Positions 13,101 through 29,117 of a stretch of 64,000 bases of DNA are shown here, piece after piece. A program made the position numbers and the translations under genes. The stretch is from the NCBI GenBank assembly GCA_019400425.1, contig JAFREE010000091.1, positions 1-64,000 on the forward strand, given 5' to 3'. This stretch comes from Hymenochaete sp. R1. Taxonomy: Eukaryota > Basidiomycota > Agaricomycetes > Hymenochaetales > Hymenochaetaceae. Each line of letters opens with the position of its first letter. Within the stretch, counting starts at the first letter, position 1. The notes beneath the pieces were generated by a model that saw only the letters and a program-made list of their open reading frames with translations, had not been told where the DNA came from and ran no database searches.

Positions 13101-16100
13101 TGCAATTGAAACAATCCGCACAGCACGACGGACAAGCGTTCCTTTTTCCTTTCAGTTCGAAGCGATTGAATGTCTTATCTGGTGGAGTCCGGCTTTATAT
13201 TCGAGGAACAATCGTGCCCTTGGTCTCACCGTAACTTCTTTGGAGTCTTGGTCCTGGAGTGGTGGTCGAGTGACATTACCGGAGCTTTGGCAAGGCACTT
13301 CTCCATGGACTATGAAAGTGCGCTTCAGACAACATATACAATCTTAAGCCTCGCTTGTCGGAAGCTCATTTATTTTAACGCGCAGAATATCAGGTACAGT
13401 GCCAACTAGTCTAGAACAGTATTTACGAGATGGCTTCGAGTCTGTCGCCTCCACAGCCGGCTGAATTCAATGGCCCCATCTTCCGTTTGATTGGCTCGCT
13501 CGCATTTGTGCTGGACGTTCGAGGTCCCAGATTTTCCGCTCTCAAAGGTTGTTTTTGAAACGAAGCAGCGCGCATGCTTGACTACCACCCTGGTGAGTTG
13601 ATTCGCTTGTCAAGGCACGCATCACATTCTTACCATCCTACACCCAGAAACTGGTATCGGTGGTATCAATGCGTCCAGACTCGGAGAATACGACTAACCC
13701 AAACTTTCAGAGCAGTAAGGAAAATAATGGGATTCGACGTAAACCTGATTGATCTCCCAGGAGAAACGGCTCCGAACGCCACAGGATCTACTTCTGTCAG
13801 ATTGACAGTATAACTTTTTGTATTTAATTGACATGTTGTTCACCAAATCCTCGGACCAAACGAGGACAATGTGCAGACGCGGGATCTCATGGAAATACAA
13901 GACCAAGAACGCCGCTGCCACCTCGGGTTCCCTTACGTTCGTGCGCAGCAACGTTTTTGTAAGCCACAAAATGAACCTCCCCCCTTTCTTCGTTTCGCGT
14001 TGTTTGTCGTCTCTGAATAATTTAGGAAGGTTTTGTGCCCGTATCTTCGATGAGGCTCCTTCAAGAAAACAAATTATCGTTTAATCACGGTGATGAAAGC
14101 CGTTCATCAGCGCGCTTGATTGGTTCACTGAAACGCTCACCTTAGTCTATTCTTTTCTGTGGCCATCCGACTGGTCAGCCTGTCGAGCGTTGCCGTTATC
14201 CCGCTTTATTACGGAGGTCGTGCATTCGCAAATTATATTCCATCTCTTGAGGAGACCAAGGGCGAAGACGATCAATTCCTCCACCCAATCATCTTTTTCA
14301 AGGCACTGTGGTCCTTCGAATGAATGCGCTCGCATCCTTTAGCTCGCATAAGGTCACCGAATGGCTATTGGACAGTACCGCCTTGTGCTATTGGTCACGC
14401 AGGACAAAGTTATCCGTCTAACAACCTCCCGAGATCTTCGCGCTTTGCGACGGGCAGACCCATCGGAAATTCCCCTTGTCCTTCCTTCTCGTCTGGACAA
14501 GATGTTGCAACCTTTTCGCATCCTCTTGTGTGTACCAGAGCGAGGTCATGTCTATGTCGTAATTCAGTCTTTCAAAGAGTTTCCCTCTCCTCACTGGAGG
14601 GGATGGCTCATGCTCATACATACGCGTGAGAAACTGGGCTTTTCACACGACTCTGAGTTCGCCAATGCGTTTGCGTGCGATTTATTTTCACAATGTTACC
14701 TCCAACGAGCTCGACAATGTTCTTTGAATTCGTTCCTTCATCATCCATTTTATCTACAGACCAAGCCTTAATTGTACTCATCAAGGACGCTTGTCATAGA
14801 CTGGCCAACGGGGAAAATATCGCTCGACGACGTCTGGCCCGGGATGCATCATGAAGTATCGAAGTGAGTCCTTTACTCTTCATCCAAATAATCGAGTCTG
14901 CGCACCGAGAATATGTACTTACCAACGATTCACAGTATTTTTTCTTATATTACTATCCTATGCGATGACGAGGCGAACCTTCGAACTTGAAAAAGGTTTT
15001 GAAGGTGCAGGCTGAAGGATTTCTTGTCGAACAGCGCACTATTGCGGGTTAACAAGCTTCCTGACGACCTTGACGAAATCTTGCCCACCACATTGAAGCT
15101 CTCCCAGCCGGTATGGTGCACGGGCCAAGGGTACTTCTCATACTAGTAGTATTTAACCCACCAAAGAATGCCGGCCATACAATCGGGAACGGACAAGTGT
15201 TCGACAGCTTTGCCTCGTAAATTGACGCATTACAATGCTAATTTACAGCATTCCATTATTATGGAACAACCCAGGGTGTAAGAATCCCTATTACACTGGC
15301 ACCATTGGCTAGTGACTCTTCTCTGGGTCGTGCATAAAGCAACATGTTATGAGGACTAATTCGTACGGACAACTTACGCCAGGCATTATACTCGATGGCG
15401 ACACATGTGTCCAGTATGTGCGCTCATCTCTATATTGATAATCTTTACTGGAATTCACGAACTGTCATCGTTTCAGGCGATCAGATCTTAAAGACCGAGA
15501 TTGCCAAGTGTCCGTATACTACTTGCAGAAGCTGCCGATTCCTTCAACATTTGGATGGTTTCTGGTCTCCTTTATTTTACGATCACCGGTGGTAGCGTAC
15601 TACTAGTACTGCCTTCATTCTTTTTATGTCAGTTGTCAACCTTGGCCATTGAAGGTACCTTTGGCGAAACCTGCACGGTAAAGCATAGAAATCCAACTCG
15701 AACTTGTTGTGTCAGACTTTTTAGCTATTCGAGTTAACCTCCGGTTTCTTGCCTCAATACTGCAAAACAGATCAAAGCAACCGCTCACCGCATAGCGTAT
15801 TGTCAGAACATGGCTATAGAAAATATAGGCCAGTCTTCGACGATAGTGAATGTCTTCTTACTTTCACTATCCTTTGAGCGCATTGGCGCCAAGGAAGAAA
15901 ATGATCTTCGAAACTCAACCCGGGAGCCTCGAAAGCAACATGAATGACATATTTTCCCTCCAAGCTGGTGGTCCTTCATGCTGCAAGAACGATAATATGA
16001 AGTCCAGAGGGGACCCTAGGAGTTTTGCATGAGGTAAATGTTCCTTTGATAAGTGATAAGCCTGGCACGATGTCATAGTAGGTGATGGTGTTCGTCTTGT

Positions 16101-16733
16101 CTGAAAAGAATTTGAGCGCTACGCGTACAAAGACTCGAAAGTTGAACTAATCCATCTTCCCTTTGACTGCAATCATCTAAAGTCATAACAAGCAAAGAGA
16201 ATAATAATATATTGGACAAGGAATTGCATGGTATACGACATTCGCAAGAAAGATTTTCGGACAAGAAAAGGACATAAGCCGACTGGTTCAAGAAATAGAA
16301 AACGTGCCAGTCTCCGTGGAAAGTGCATGATACTGAGAAACGGAAGGGGGCATGGACGTTAGAGGCCCCAGGCCTTGGCCGGAAATAAATGGCGGCAGGG
16401 TTGAGAGATCAAACCTGCAAGAAATGGCCCGGATGTGCTAGTAGTTTACTCTATACAAAATAGACATCATGCAACAAAAAAGCTGTGAACGAATCGGAGC
16501 GGTCATGTAACGTGAAAGAAGGGCTGCGCTTGTAAGAATGAGATATGATGAATGGGAAGTGGAAGTAAACATATTGCCTGTGTGATTCATTCGTATATGC
16601 ATTCATCGTAAGAGAATAATCATAGATTTCGTATCCGCCAAGAACTTCAAACTTCAAAATAAAATAATTGCAGAGAAAACAAATAGGATCATCTCGGAGG
16701 CCAGCTCACAACAGTGTACAATCCCGCGATATA

Positions 16734-20538
<3,805 letters not shown>

Positions 20539-21046
20539 GGTCGTTGTAAAACGAGGCGGAGGGGAGATGGAAAGGAGGACGAGGGTGATGAGGGAGGGAG
20601 GGAAAGGAGATATTTAGTGGGCCTCCGCGTCGAACGCCGTGGCTTGCTTAGTTTAGTCTCCCTCGCCCACCTTCCCCTCCCTTAGCCGAAAGCGAACCAC
20701 GAGTGCAAATTCTATCACGTGACCGTATAGCCCGCTTATTCTTGGCTGCTTAAGCGCCCATTTAAAATACCTTTTTCTTCTTCTTTTCTTTTATTCTTTT
20801 CTTTGTTCCGAGTCAGTCGAAAACATTTGTCATTTATTTTAATTTTTCGTATTGTTCGACGAGTACGGGAGGTTGTGAGCGTTACGACTCAATAGTGTCT
20901 TCGGCGTGGAGGCAATAAGGTTCGCGTTCCGCGTTCCTGGCGTTCATATCCATAGTATCCCGTCGCGTCGCGCGTCTCCTCGACAACATCTCTTCCACGA
21001 ACCCTATACTCTAGCTACGACGACGGCAATCGCTTGGCTTTGAAAA
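20539..21046. promoter_or_regulatory. Shared divergent promoter, WEE1 / TPP1-like
   Basis: This 508-bp gap separates two outward-facing start codons. It is CT- and AT-rich with T-tracts around 20770-20830 and contains one TCACGTGA palindrome. No other gene is visible. Confidence 0.6.
20715..20722. promoter_or_regulatory. E-box palindrome TCACGTGA
   Basis: A perfect CACGTG core flanked by T and A, the form bound by fungal bHLH factors of the Cbf1/Pho4 class. It lies 177 bp upstream of the WEE1 start and 325 bp upstream of the TPP1-like start. Function is inferred from position and motif only. Confidence 0.4.
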
Positions 21047-23002
21047 ATGGCTGAAACTATCGCTCAGTCATGGATCCTTGGTCATGTACTCGATTTGGCC
21101 AAGACGCGGGGCGCAAACTTCTACGACGTGCTGCCCTCATCAAAAAAGCGTCGAGTTCAGGTCACAAGAGTACGCGATACAGTAGTCCAAAGCTTTGATG
21201 ACAGCTCACTCTCTTCTCCAGTTCCTCACTGGACCCTCGGCCAACAACAGAGACGACGTTGTCTGGGCTTTGGTGTCTGACAAGCATCACGAAATTCATG
21301 TCAAGTTCACTGCATCAGCAGTTTCAGACTACAACAAGTGTGTGTACAGCCTCATATCATTGATAGCTTATTTTTACTCTGATTGCTTCCACAGACAATT
21401 CGCCATAAGGGGGAAGAGTCACGATGAGAGGAGACTGACAACTCGCCGATTCGCAGTTTGCTCCATTGGGCAAATCAAGCTTATCTTCACCCGTGTCCCA
21501 AGACGGTTCCCCGAGAGAGATAACCATCGTATGACAGATGAAGAGACTCTCGCATTCGAAGTCGGGCATGTCGACGTCTTAGGTGCTGATCACGAAGGCT
21601 TGTTCGGAGGTCCACATCCAATAGACACGAACGCTGATGTGCGAACATGGATTACGGGTCTCCGTCGCGGAGGGGGTGAAGGGTACGTTGTATGGAGCAA
21701 AAGTCTCTATGACTTCGTCTTCTGATTAATTCATTGTCCAGGAATGTTCTGATGAGCACGGAGGCAAGGTCGAAGTCCGATGATCCTCCTGGGGGAGATA
21801 AACCAAAGGAGCAGGAAATGGTGCAAAGCTCTATCAAAGACATTGGATTCGTGCGCACTGAACGTGAACGAGAGTCCACCCAACCTGAGGCACTTCCGTC
21901 TGCCCCGGAGGATCTTCTGAAAGAGTACAAGAAGTTTTGGAGTGTACGTGAACCTGTAATGGCCTCAAATGACTGTCCTGAAAAGAGGATTCTCGTTTAA
22001 GCATGCAGAAGCCCTACGCAAGACATTCAATCCTTTCAATACGCCGCAAATCTTCAAGTCAAACACTAGGCAACCAAAAAAAGGTGCGTAGAATGAATGT
22101 TTAATGGATATGATCTATTTATGTCACAATCTGAATCCATAGTTGAAACCGAAGACCGGCATCAAGATATTCTTGAAGTAAAGCAAAAGGAAGATGACCA
22201 GCATCCACAACCTGAATCACCGTCGACGACTGACACTCAGCAACAGACCAAGGAAAGGCAAAGCACGCCTTCAGATTGGGAAGCCTCCGATCAAGAAACT
22301 ACGAAGCTTGATGAAATGGAGGAATCTCAACCAGAAATAGCGGATGTAGAGCGCACGGAGGAAACAAACCCCGGTGATTCTGCGAATCAAGAATTGCTCT
22401 CCGAAATCGAGACTGCAGAAAAGGAAGCCAAAAACTCTGGGGTCACTGACTCTGATGTCAAGATGGATGGTCCCGACGAAGCCAGTACCAGTCAACTAGA
22501 TCTTTCCGAATTGCAGGACAGCAAAACCGACAAAGGAGAAGAAGCTGTGCAGAGCAACCGTCAACACTGTGAACCCGCGACTGCTACACAATCTCTGCAA
22601 GCGGAAGACGTCGAGGACACCATCAACGTTCATGGGAATGAGAATGAAGTACCCGAAGAAGATAGTGCACTGGAAAGTTCAATCCGCCCGCCCACGCCAG
22701 GCCAACGCCGTCGACAATCTGATCCCGATTCTTCGTCATCTCAACCAATGTTCACAATGACTCAGATTGCTCAAGCCAAGTCATCATCACTGGATACCAA
22801 GAACCCCACAGCCATTCCAACCTCGGATAAGGTTGTATCGTCTCAAGACGATAGCACTCCGGCAGATGCCTCGAGCCAAAGGGCGATTCCACCTAAGCGG
22901 TGGGTGACGCTGGTCAAAGGAGAAGATGCACCTGATTGGCTTACTTGGTCTGATGTCATGGAACATCTTCTTCACATTGGGAGAAAGAGAAACAGGGAAT
23001 AA
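21047..23002 (+). CDS. Probable TPP1/Tpz1-like telomere OB-fold protein
   Basis: Six exons (21047-21169, 21222-21337, 21395-21682, 21742-21943, 22002-22083, 22143-23002) give 556 residues. The N-terminal ~180 residues have the strand order and spacing of the TPP1/Est3 OB fold: an opening SWILGHVL helix, then VVWALVSDKHHEIHVKFT, a middle strand RRFAVCSIGQIKLIF, and a late strand FEVGHVDVLG followed by an Asp/Arg/Trp helix. Human TPP1 has comparable blocks in this order. The middle ~300 residues are acidic, Gln/Glu/Ser-rich and probably disordered. A short conserved-looking tail contains WVTLVKGEDAPDWLTWSDV. TPP1/Tpz1 proteins connect telomeric DNA-binding Pot1 to shelterin and telomerase. The assignment rests on pattern resemblance, so an unrelated OB-fold protein remains possible. 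Confidence 0.6.
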
Positions 23003-23238
23003 TGATGGTCAGGTCGTAAGGATGATTCAACGAAGTTCACTTAATTAAAATTATTGTATATAAATATCTGTAATTTCTGGCGGTGTCTTGAATGGCTAAG
23101 CTTGCACTCCGTATGCGTATGGGAACGATTTGCTTTTTTCGGAGGCCCAGGTTCAGTCGCTCCCGCAACAATGCAAGAGTCACTTCCTCCTTTGACCTCT
23201 TCTCAATCCTTGCCCTCTATCGTATTCCGCACAAAGCC

Positions 23239-24663
23239 ATGGCTTCACCTCCCGCAGAAAGCGGTGAGACGACTCAGCAAGGTGTCATAAGCCCTGTTCC
23301 AATGTCCTTTCCGTCTATCCTTCGGAATCCGAAACTTTCGGGCCACTTTGCGCAATTGAACGACGGTTCGCGGCTGAGTGGTTTCGGCGGACAAGAGTCC
23401 GTACCGACCAGGAAAAAGAGAACTAGGGAGGAGAAAGAAGGGAAGAGGTGGATTAGGAGGAAAGAGAACTCGAGGTTCTCCGGCAACGTACATATCATCG
23501 CACCAACCTATCACGACATGGATGTCCATCCTCCTTCTAAACGAGCTACTTTCGTATGTGCTTCTCTTCTTGCGAACTTTTCCTTAAACTTATGATGCCC
23601 AGCCCGAGCCTCTGCCAAACTACCTATCCCGGAACACGCCCGCACCAGCTGTGCCACAGCCCGCAGTCGACCAGAGGACAGCAGACGCAGGTCGCTTCTC
23701 GATGAGTCTGAAAGGCACCCGCAAGATGCTCCGCGGGCATGGTCCTCGTGCTCAGACGATTGTTCATGACGTCGAGACCGAAATCACAGACTGGCTCGAC
23801 GGTAGGTCGATCGTACTCCCCGATGAGTCGGAGGATCTCTTGATCATCCATGGCCGACCTATTGGCACGACATTGACGGTATCCGAGCTGTCTCGCACGC
23901 CACTTCAACTCATCTGGGCTATCGAGCAGGACGCATTCGCGCGACTCATTGTCCATTGCTGTGCGAGATATCATAACGTCGTAAGCTTCAGTGCGTTTAG
24001 CTAGCTTCTTCGTCCATGGAGGTGCATCACTCACTATCGATCATATTCACAGGCAAAGACGTAGAAGGGAGACGATTGACGTACTTGCTTCGTCCACATG
24101 TAACACGCCAGGACTATGCAGCCCGAAACACCCTCGATACACCTCCAGCGACCGAGTCAGACGCCTCCCTTGGCGTTCTCTCAGAGTCGGACTTTGTTTC
24201 GGAGCTATCAGACTCCCAGTCAGACGTTGAGATCCCTCAACGCAACGTTCGTCACCGTCGACTCTCGTCCGTGTCAGAGCGCGATTCGGATTCAAACGCA
24301 GAGGAAGGAGAATTGGAAGATACCCCTCGTCCTCCTCGTACATTGAATGCTGTAGCCGAAACTTCTGACCTCGGCGATTTTGACGAAGCCGACGATTCAT
24401 CCGTGAACGGCGATCTCGCCCAGAGCGTTGAATCCCTGGACCTGGAGCAACCTTTCAGGGACCCGCCATTGAGATACACGTCCTCCCTTGTTGAGAGAAC
24501 TCCACTCCGAGACAGGCGAGCAATCAGTCGGACAGCTTCTTCGCCGTCTCGATCGCCAGTTACATCATCAAGGCGACCCATGCGGGGTGCAAGGAAGCGC
24601 GCTGGTGCGCGGCGAGCAACCCAGAATCCTCACAAGTCCTTTTATGACTACGTGTATTTGTGA
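23239..24663 (+). CDS. R3H-domain protein with R3H-associated N-terminal region
   Basis: Three exons (23239-23553, 23603-23990, 24053-24663) give 437 residues. A basic segment rich in RKKRTREEKEGKRWIRRKE lies near residue 60, as in R3H-associated N-terminal domains. A later block has the R3H signature Arg-x3-His (RLIVHCCARYHNVVSFS), followed by a GRRLTYLLRP strand, about residues 215-250. The C-terminal ~180 residues are acidic then Arg/Ser-rich and low in complexity. R3H domains bind single-stranded nucleic acid, so an RNA- or DNA-associated role is expected. The specific function is unknown. The second intron was placed to give the Ser-Phe-Ser sequence usual before the final R3H strand. It lies 236 bp downstream of the TPP1-like gene on the same strand and converges with the chitin synthase gene. 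Confidence 0.7.
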
Positions 24664-24887
24664 TCGTATTTGCTCTAGATGATTATCCATGTCCTTGTAT
24701 CACCCCTTTTGTACTATTACGGGAACCTGTCCCGTTTGCACTCCTGCTTACACTGTCTTGTGTTTATGTCTGAACCACGCTCCACTTTGCTGTAATATGC
24801 AGTCTGTACTGTGTTGTATGTATACAAGATGATCCACATAAATTTATCCAAGTCCATAGGCAATGATTGATAACGCATATACAAGAT

Positions 24888-27800
24888 TCACCCCATAAGG
24901 ATGTATGCAAGCATGTAAAGTGTTGATCCAGCAAAACGCTATAGGTTTGAAAGATACTTGTCAGTCCTAAGGCTACTATGGTAAGTTTGAGATACTCACG
25001 ATGATGCTGGTAATGCCAACGAAGGCGAGGATAAATGTCATGTAGATTTTAATCGGGTTAGTGCCTCCGCTGAATGTTTCGGATGGACTTCCCATGCTCA
25101 AAACAGCGACAAGTAGAATACCCTATAGGCATACCGGTTTAGTGAATGTTGTGCGGCTTAGGGTTTATTACTTACATTAGAAAGTACCCATGTGAGAAGA
25201 ACCTGATGAGCTCGGTAATTAGTGTCGGCACAACGCAAATACATAGAACAATCACTCACATTTGTCCGAATACTGGCATAATAATCCTTCGCCTGCTGCT
25301 CCTTTTCGGTCTCTGAAGGTCCAACCCTCGGGGCCGTCTGCAAAGGCTTACGATTCCGAAGGCTAGATAGAGTCTCGTCATACATCTCGTTGACATCCGA
25401 CGGTTCTTCGAAGATTTCGACGTCAACTTGTGATTGACTATTTTGTATAACAGCTCCAAGGTCTGTGGCTATGTCGTTATCAGTCTTCGTTCCCCAAGAA
25501 ATCTATGGCCATTCTTGTCAAAAATGTCTGTTTATGGTTGTACAAAACAACACTTACGTCGTCGAGATTGGAGTACGAATATCTGAAGATAGTTGAGTGA
25601 TAATATCTAAAAAAAAAGTTGCGTGCACTTACATGCTGAGAATGTTGATGTACGTTGGCGACAGGAGAATGTAAGGTATGAAACTCGTAAACATATGCCA
25701 GGGATCGAACGCCAGCAGGCTGGCCATAAAGTATGCTAAAATAATATTATCGCTGCCGCCTCGAAGTAAATGAGAAACACACTTACATCCGTACGTGATA
25801 ATCACACTGAAGAGCATGGTGGAGTATACTACGCCACCCTGCTGAGCAGCTTGAGTCGCACAGAGAACTGCGCAAACTATAGCATAAACGTTGAGGATCG
25901 CGAAGAGGATGGCCGATATTTTGTACTTCCATGGGGCACTGAGAAAAGGTCAGTCATATTTCATCACAAAAATTAGGATCATCACTAACGCCTTTGGTCT
26001 ATTACCCATTGAAAAGAAGAATACCGCGATTACAACGGATACATAAACGTACTATAAAGGGTTCAGAATTGCGATAAAAATTTCTCGAGATTTACTTACT
26101 TGAATTATAGAATTGAAGTATTTTATACCGTCGAGTTTGAATGCAGATGCTTCTAAAGATGAGGTGATGATAGCCTTTACCTGATATCAGAGACGAGTAC
26201 TCATCAATCAGAAGTCCTCACGTACGAAGAATAAATAGTAATTGCCCTAGAGCACCATCAGCTTCATCTCAGCGCTGTATGCAAAATACGACTTACGAGA
26301 GCAAACCAAGCAAATAAAAGATTGATAATGTTGTAGAACGTTTCGATCATAAGCATAACCTTCCGACTAACGCTATGCCCAGACCGAAGTATCTGTGCTA
26401 CGTGAGCGATGGCGTAGACGGAGGCGAAGAAAGAACCGTTCAGCCATCTTCGCCTTTGGCTGATGAACTCGGGAAGATCTTCCGGAACATCTGTCTCACC
26501 CACAGCAGACTTGACGTATCGCAATACCCTTCAAAAGCGAGAGCTGTTAGTATTCTGTGACGATAAATAGAACGAACCACTGATTCACCAGTCTGAGCTT
26601 TCTTTTGCAATGAGTTCGAAGCATAGTATACGCTGGAAGATGGTCAGAGGCGCGTTCCGTCAATCATCGCATTAAAAAAAGTATGCGTACATCCTCCGCC
26701 AAGTCTAAAAACGTATTAAATTACGACGAAGGTCACAGGCGAAATCTTTTACTTACACATATTAGATGTGAAAATATCCGTCTCTCGTCCATGCAAGACT
26801 TCGCCCTTGAAATACGAGGCGAGAGGCCCGACGCCGTTTTTGTTGTTCGCAAGGGCGATGTATCTATAAGCCGAAAAAGCACCAGGCTTTTATACAGATG
26901 TCACCTTAGTATTTGATCTGCAACATTGAGTCAGGGTGAATGCATACCAGGACGCTAATATAACCGAACAAAGACTCGGTAGGTTTATCGAGGACGTTCG
27001 ATATCTTGTACTCGAAATTCTGGGAGGCAACTAGAGAAAAATCATGTCAAAGCTTTTTCTCGCTGCAAACGGGTGCATCAACTTACCAAGCGGATTTAAC
27101 AAACCCTTCCAATGTTTACCTTTGTACGTAGCAATCTCTCCACAAGCACCTCCGACATTCGAATTGAGATCGAAAGTCTTCCATAAATGATATAGACTTT
27201 TGTGTTGTGGTCGAGTTCCAACATCAAGCAACACGCAGACATTCGGCTATGATGAGCAGTGTTCAGTACGCGGATAAACGTGTATATTGAAACTTAACAA
27301 ACCCTTAGCAATGGCGCAAATGCGTTGAAGAACCATCGGTGACTGTTGATCTTCTTCTGATTCCTTTCCTTCAGACAGAACAAAATCTGCGTCGGTACAA
27401 TACCCTTGTCAGGGTATTTGAAGTGCAAATTTTCATCCAATCCGAACGAAGCGGTATACTCGAACAAGTGAGCCGTGACGGGCTTATTGTTGACCATGTT
27501 CTTCATGAAGGAACCATGCTGGTATACACCGAGAAGGGTAAGGCAGTCCAAAACCCGTGGGTGGATCTTCTTTCGTCCGTCGGAAACGATACAAACGACC
27601 ACCTTCTTCCAAGCATCCTGACCCCATGTTCGTGAATTCTTGCGCGTACAAAGGTGGCTGATATTCCGCATCACTCCATACATCGTCCGGCAGAACAAAG
27701 TTTCGTCCTCCTGTGAAATCGGCATGTTTCAGTATGTACGCTTCGAAATCAGGGCTCCACTAACATTATACATGGTAATGACAATGAAGAGCTCCGTCGC

Positions 27801-29117
27801 TCTCCCATACTCGTTCTGCCGGAGGAAGAAGTTATTATTCTTGAAGTCATCCGGGTCGCACGTAACAGCCGTATATCGCGTCTTCATCATCTCCTCTTCC
27901 CTTCTCAAGGGCAGAACCAACTTGGTCGGCACATTGAGGTCAATGACAAGGTTACCATTCGTCAACTGAACCCTCTTCTTTTTCTGATATCGTCGTGTAA
28001 CGCGCCCGACCGGTGCGGGCCCGAAATGCTGCGTCGTGATGGGTGTGTCAGGGTACTCCGAGCCTGGCGTCGGCTTCTCTTCGAAGATCTGTCCCGTCTG
28101 TGGGTTCACAAACTGGACATGCTGACGATCGTCGCCGTATCCATACCCGTATCCGTAAGCACTGCCCTTCTCTGGGTCGATTTCCGCCTGGCTGTAATCC
28201 ATACTATCTTCATCTTCAACTTCCATATACTCTTCATCTCCCATCGGCGTCACCGATCGAGCGCGAACTTGTCCTCGTCGGAAGGAATCGTTCCCCGTAG
28301 CGTATGCTTCAGCCTCATCATCATAATGCCCATGCATTACCTCTTCCTGACCGGCATGTTGTTGATGAGAGTGGTCCTCAGAGCTCGGCGCTTGGCTATA
28401 AGCATATGACGAGCCATAGTCCGACGGAAGATGGTAAGACGAGAAGTTTGAAACAGGACGAACGGGATAAGATGATGTAGGCGGACGTGTAGGATATGCT
28501 GAAGATGAACGGGAGTACGGGCCAGCCGACTGAGGAGGCACAGATGGCATCTGTCGTGTTTGTGAATACGTCGGCGTGGTCGATTCAGTGTACGGAGCAG
28601 GCGTAGAGTTAAGCGGGACGCCCTCTTGGCTATCTCGAAACGGATCCCGTTGAATGTTCCCATCGAATTCCTCCCATCCCATATGTAATTCCTCACCAGA
28701 GTTGATGGCGGGCAGTATAGGGGGTTGCGAGCTTTGGTTGAGGGAGTACCCGATCTCACCGACTTTCGGGACGTCGTGCTCGCTTCCTGCGAGTGTTTCG
28801 GAGGACGTTGAAGGAGGACGCGGAGGACGTGGTAGGGAAGGCACCGAGCCTGGTGGCGGGGCAGCCGTAGATGTATTCGCCCTAGGGTGTAGAGGAGACA
28901 GCCTTGGGCCGCCTCCGGGACTTTGGTTGACCATATTTACAATGGCGTTGTCGATGTCTTCAAATGTCATATGGCCTGAGGCATTTTGGGCTGCGTCAGA
29001 AGAAGCGTAACTGGATCGTAATTGAGAATTGGAGGACAAGGATGATCTGCCCTGTTGTGTTTCTACATCCTCTGGGGGTGGGATGATACCAATGTTCGGA
29101 ATGGGTTTCCTATTCAT
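24888..29117 (-). CDS. Chitin synthase, division 1 (class I-III)
   Basis: Eighteen exons give 1103 residues. Exon ends (high to low): 29117-27765, 27710-27303, 27246-27087, 27030-26948, 26886-26757, 26704-26691, 26632-26589, 26528-26297, 26246-26226, 26180-26100, 26051-25990, 25938-25787, 25735-25633, 25582-25558, 25502-25260, 25202-25176, 25122-25000, 24938-24888. The enzyme polymerises UDP-GlcNAc into chitin at the plasma membrane. A Ser/Pro/Tyr-rich N-terminal ~370 residues precede the catalytic part, which shows [13 protein letters not shown], the LLDVGT motif, LAEDR (Asp716 region) and QRRRW (about 755-759). At least six hydrophobic segments follow, and the protein ends in [12 protein letters not shown], typical of division 1 enzymes. 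Class III is suggested by the [10 protein letters not shown] and [11 protein letters not shown] regions but is not certain. Exons of 14-27 nt are unusually frequent in the catalytic and membrane part. Confidence 0.93.

Larger units (their letters stand above)
6474..16733. other. 10.3-kb gene-poor region upstream of the homeodomain gene
   Basis: No recognisable gene was found on either strand. Between 6.5 and 9 kb the DNA is strongly CT-rich with A/T tracts and many microsatellites. Between 9 and 12.5 kb it holds short GC-rich and GACTC/GAGTC repeats. From about 12.5 to 15.7 kb the base composition becomes more ordinary, and short coding-like blocks appear on both strands. These include an open frame of 136 codons at 14361-14771 (+), but competing frames are also open there, so no CDS is called. 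No terminal repeats or transposase/reverse-transcriptase motifs were seen. It may be extended regulatory DNA of the homeodomain gene, a fast-evolving gene, or eroded sequence. Confidence 0.5.
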
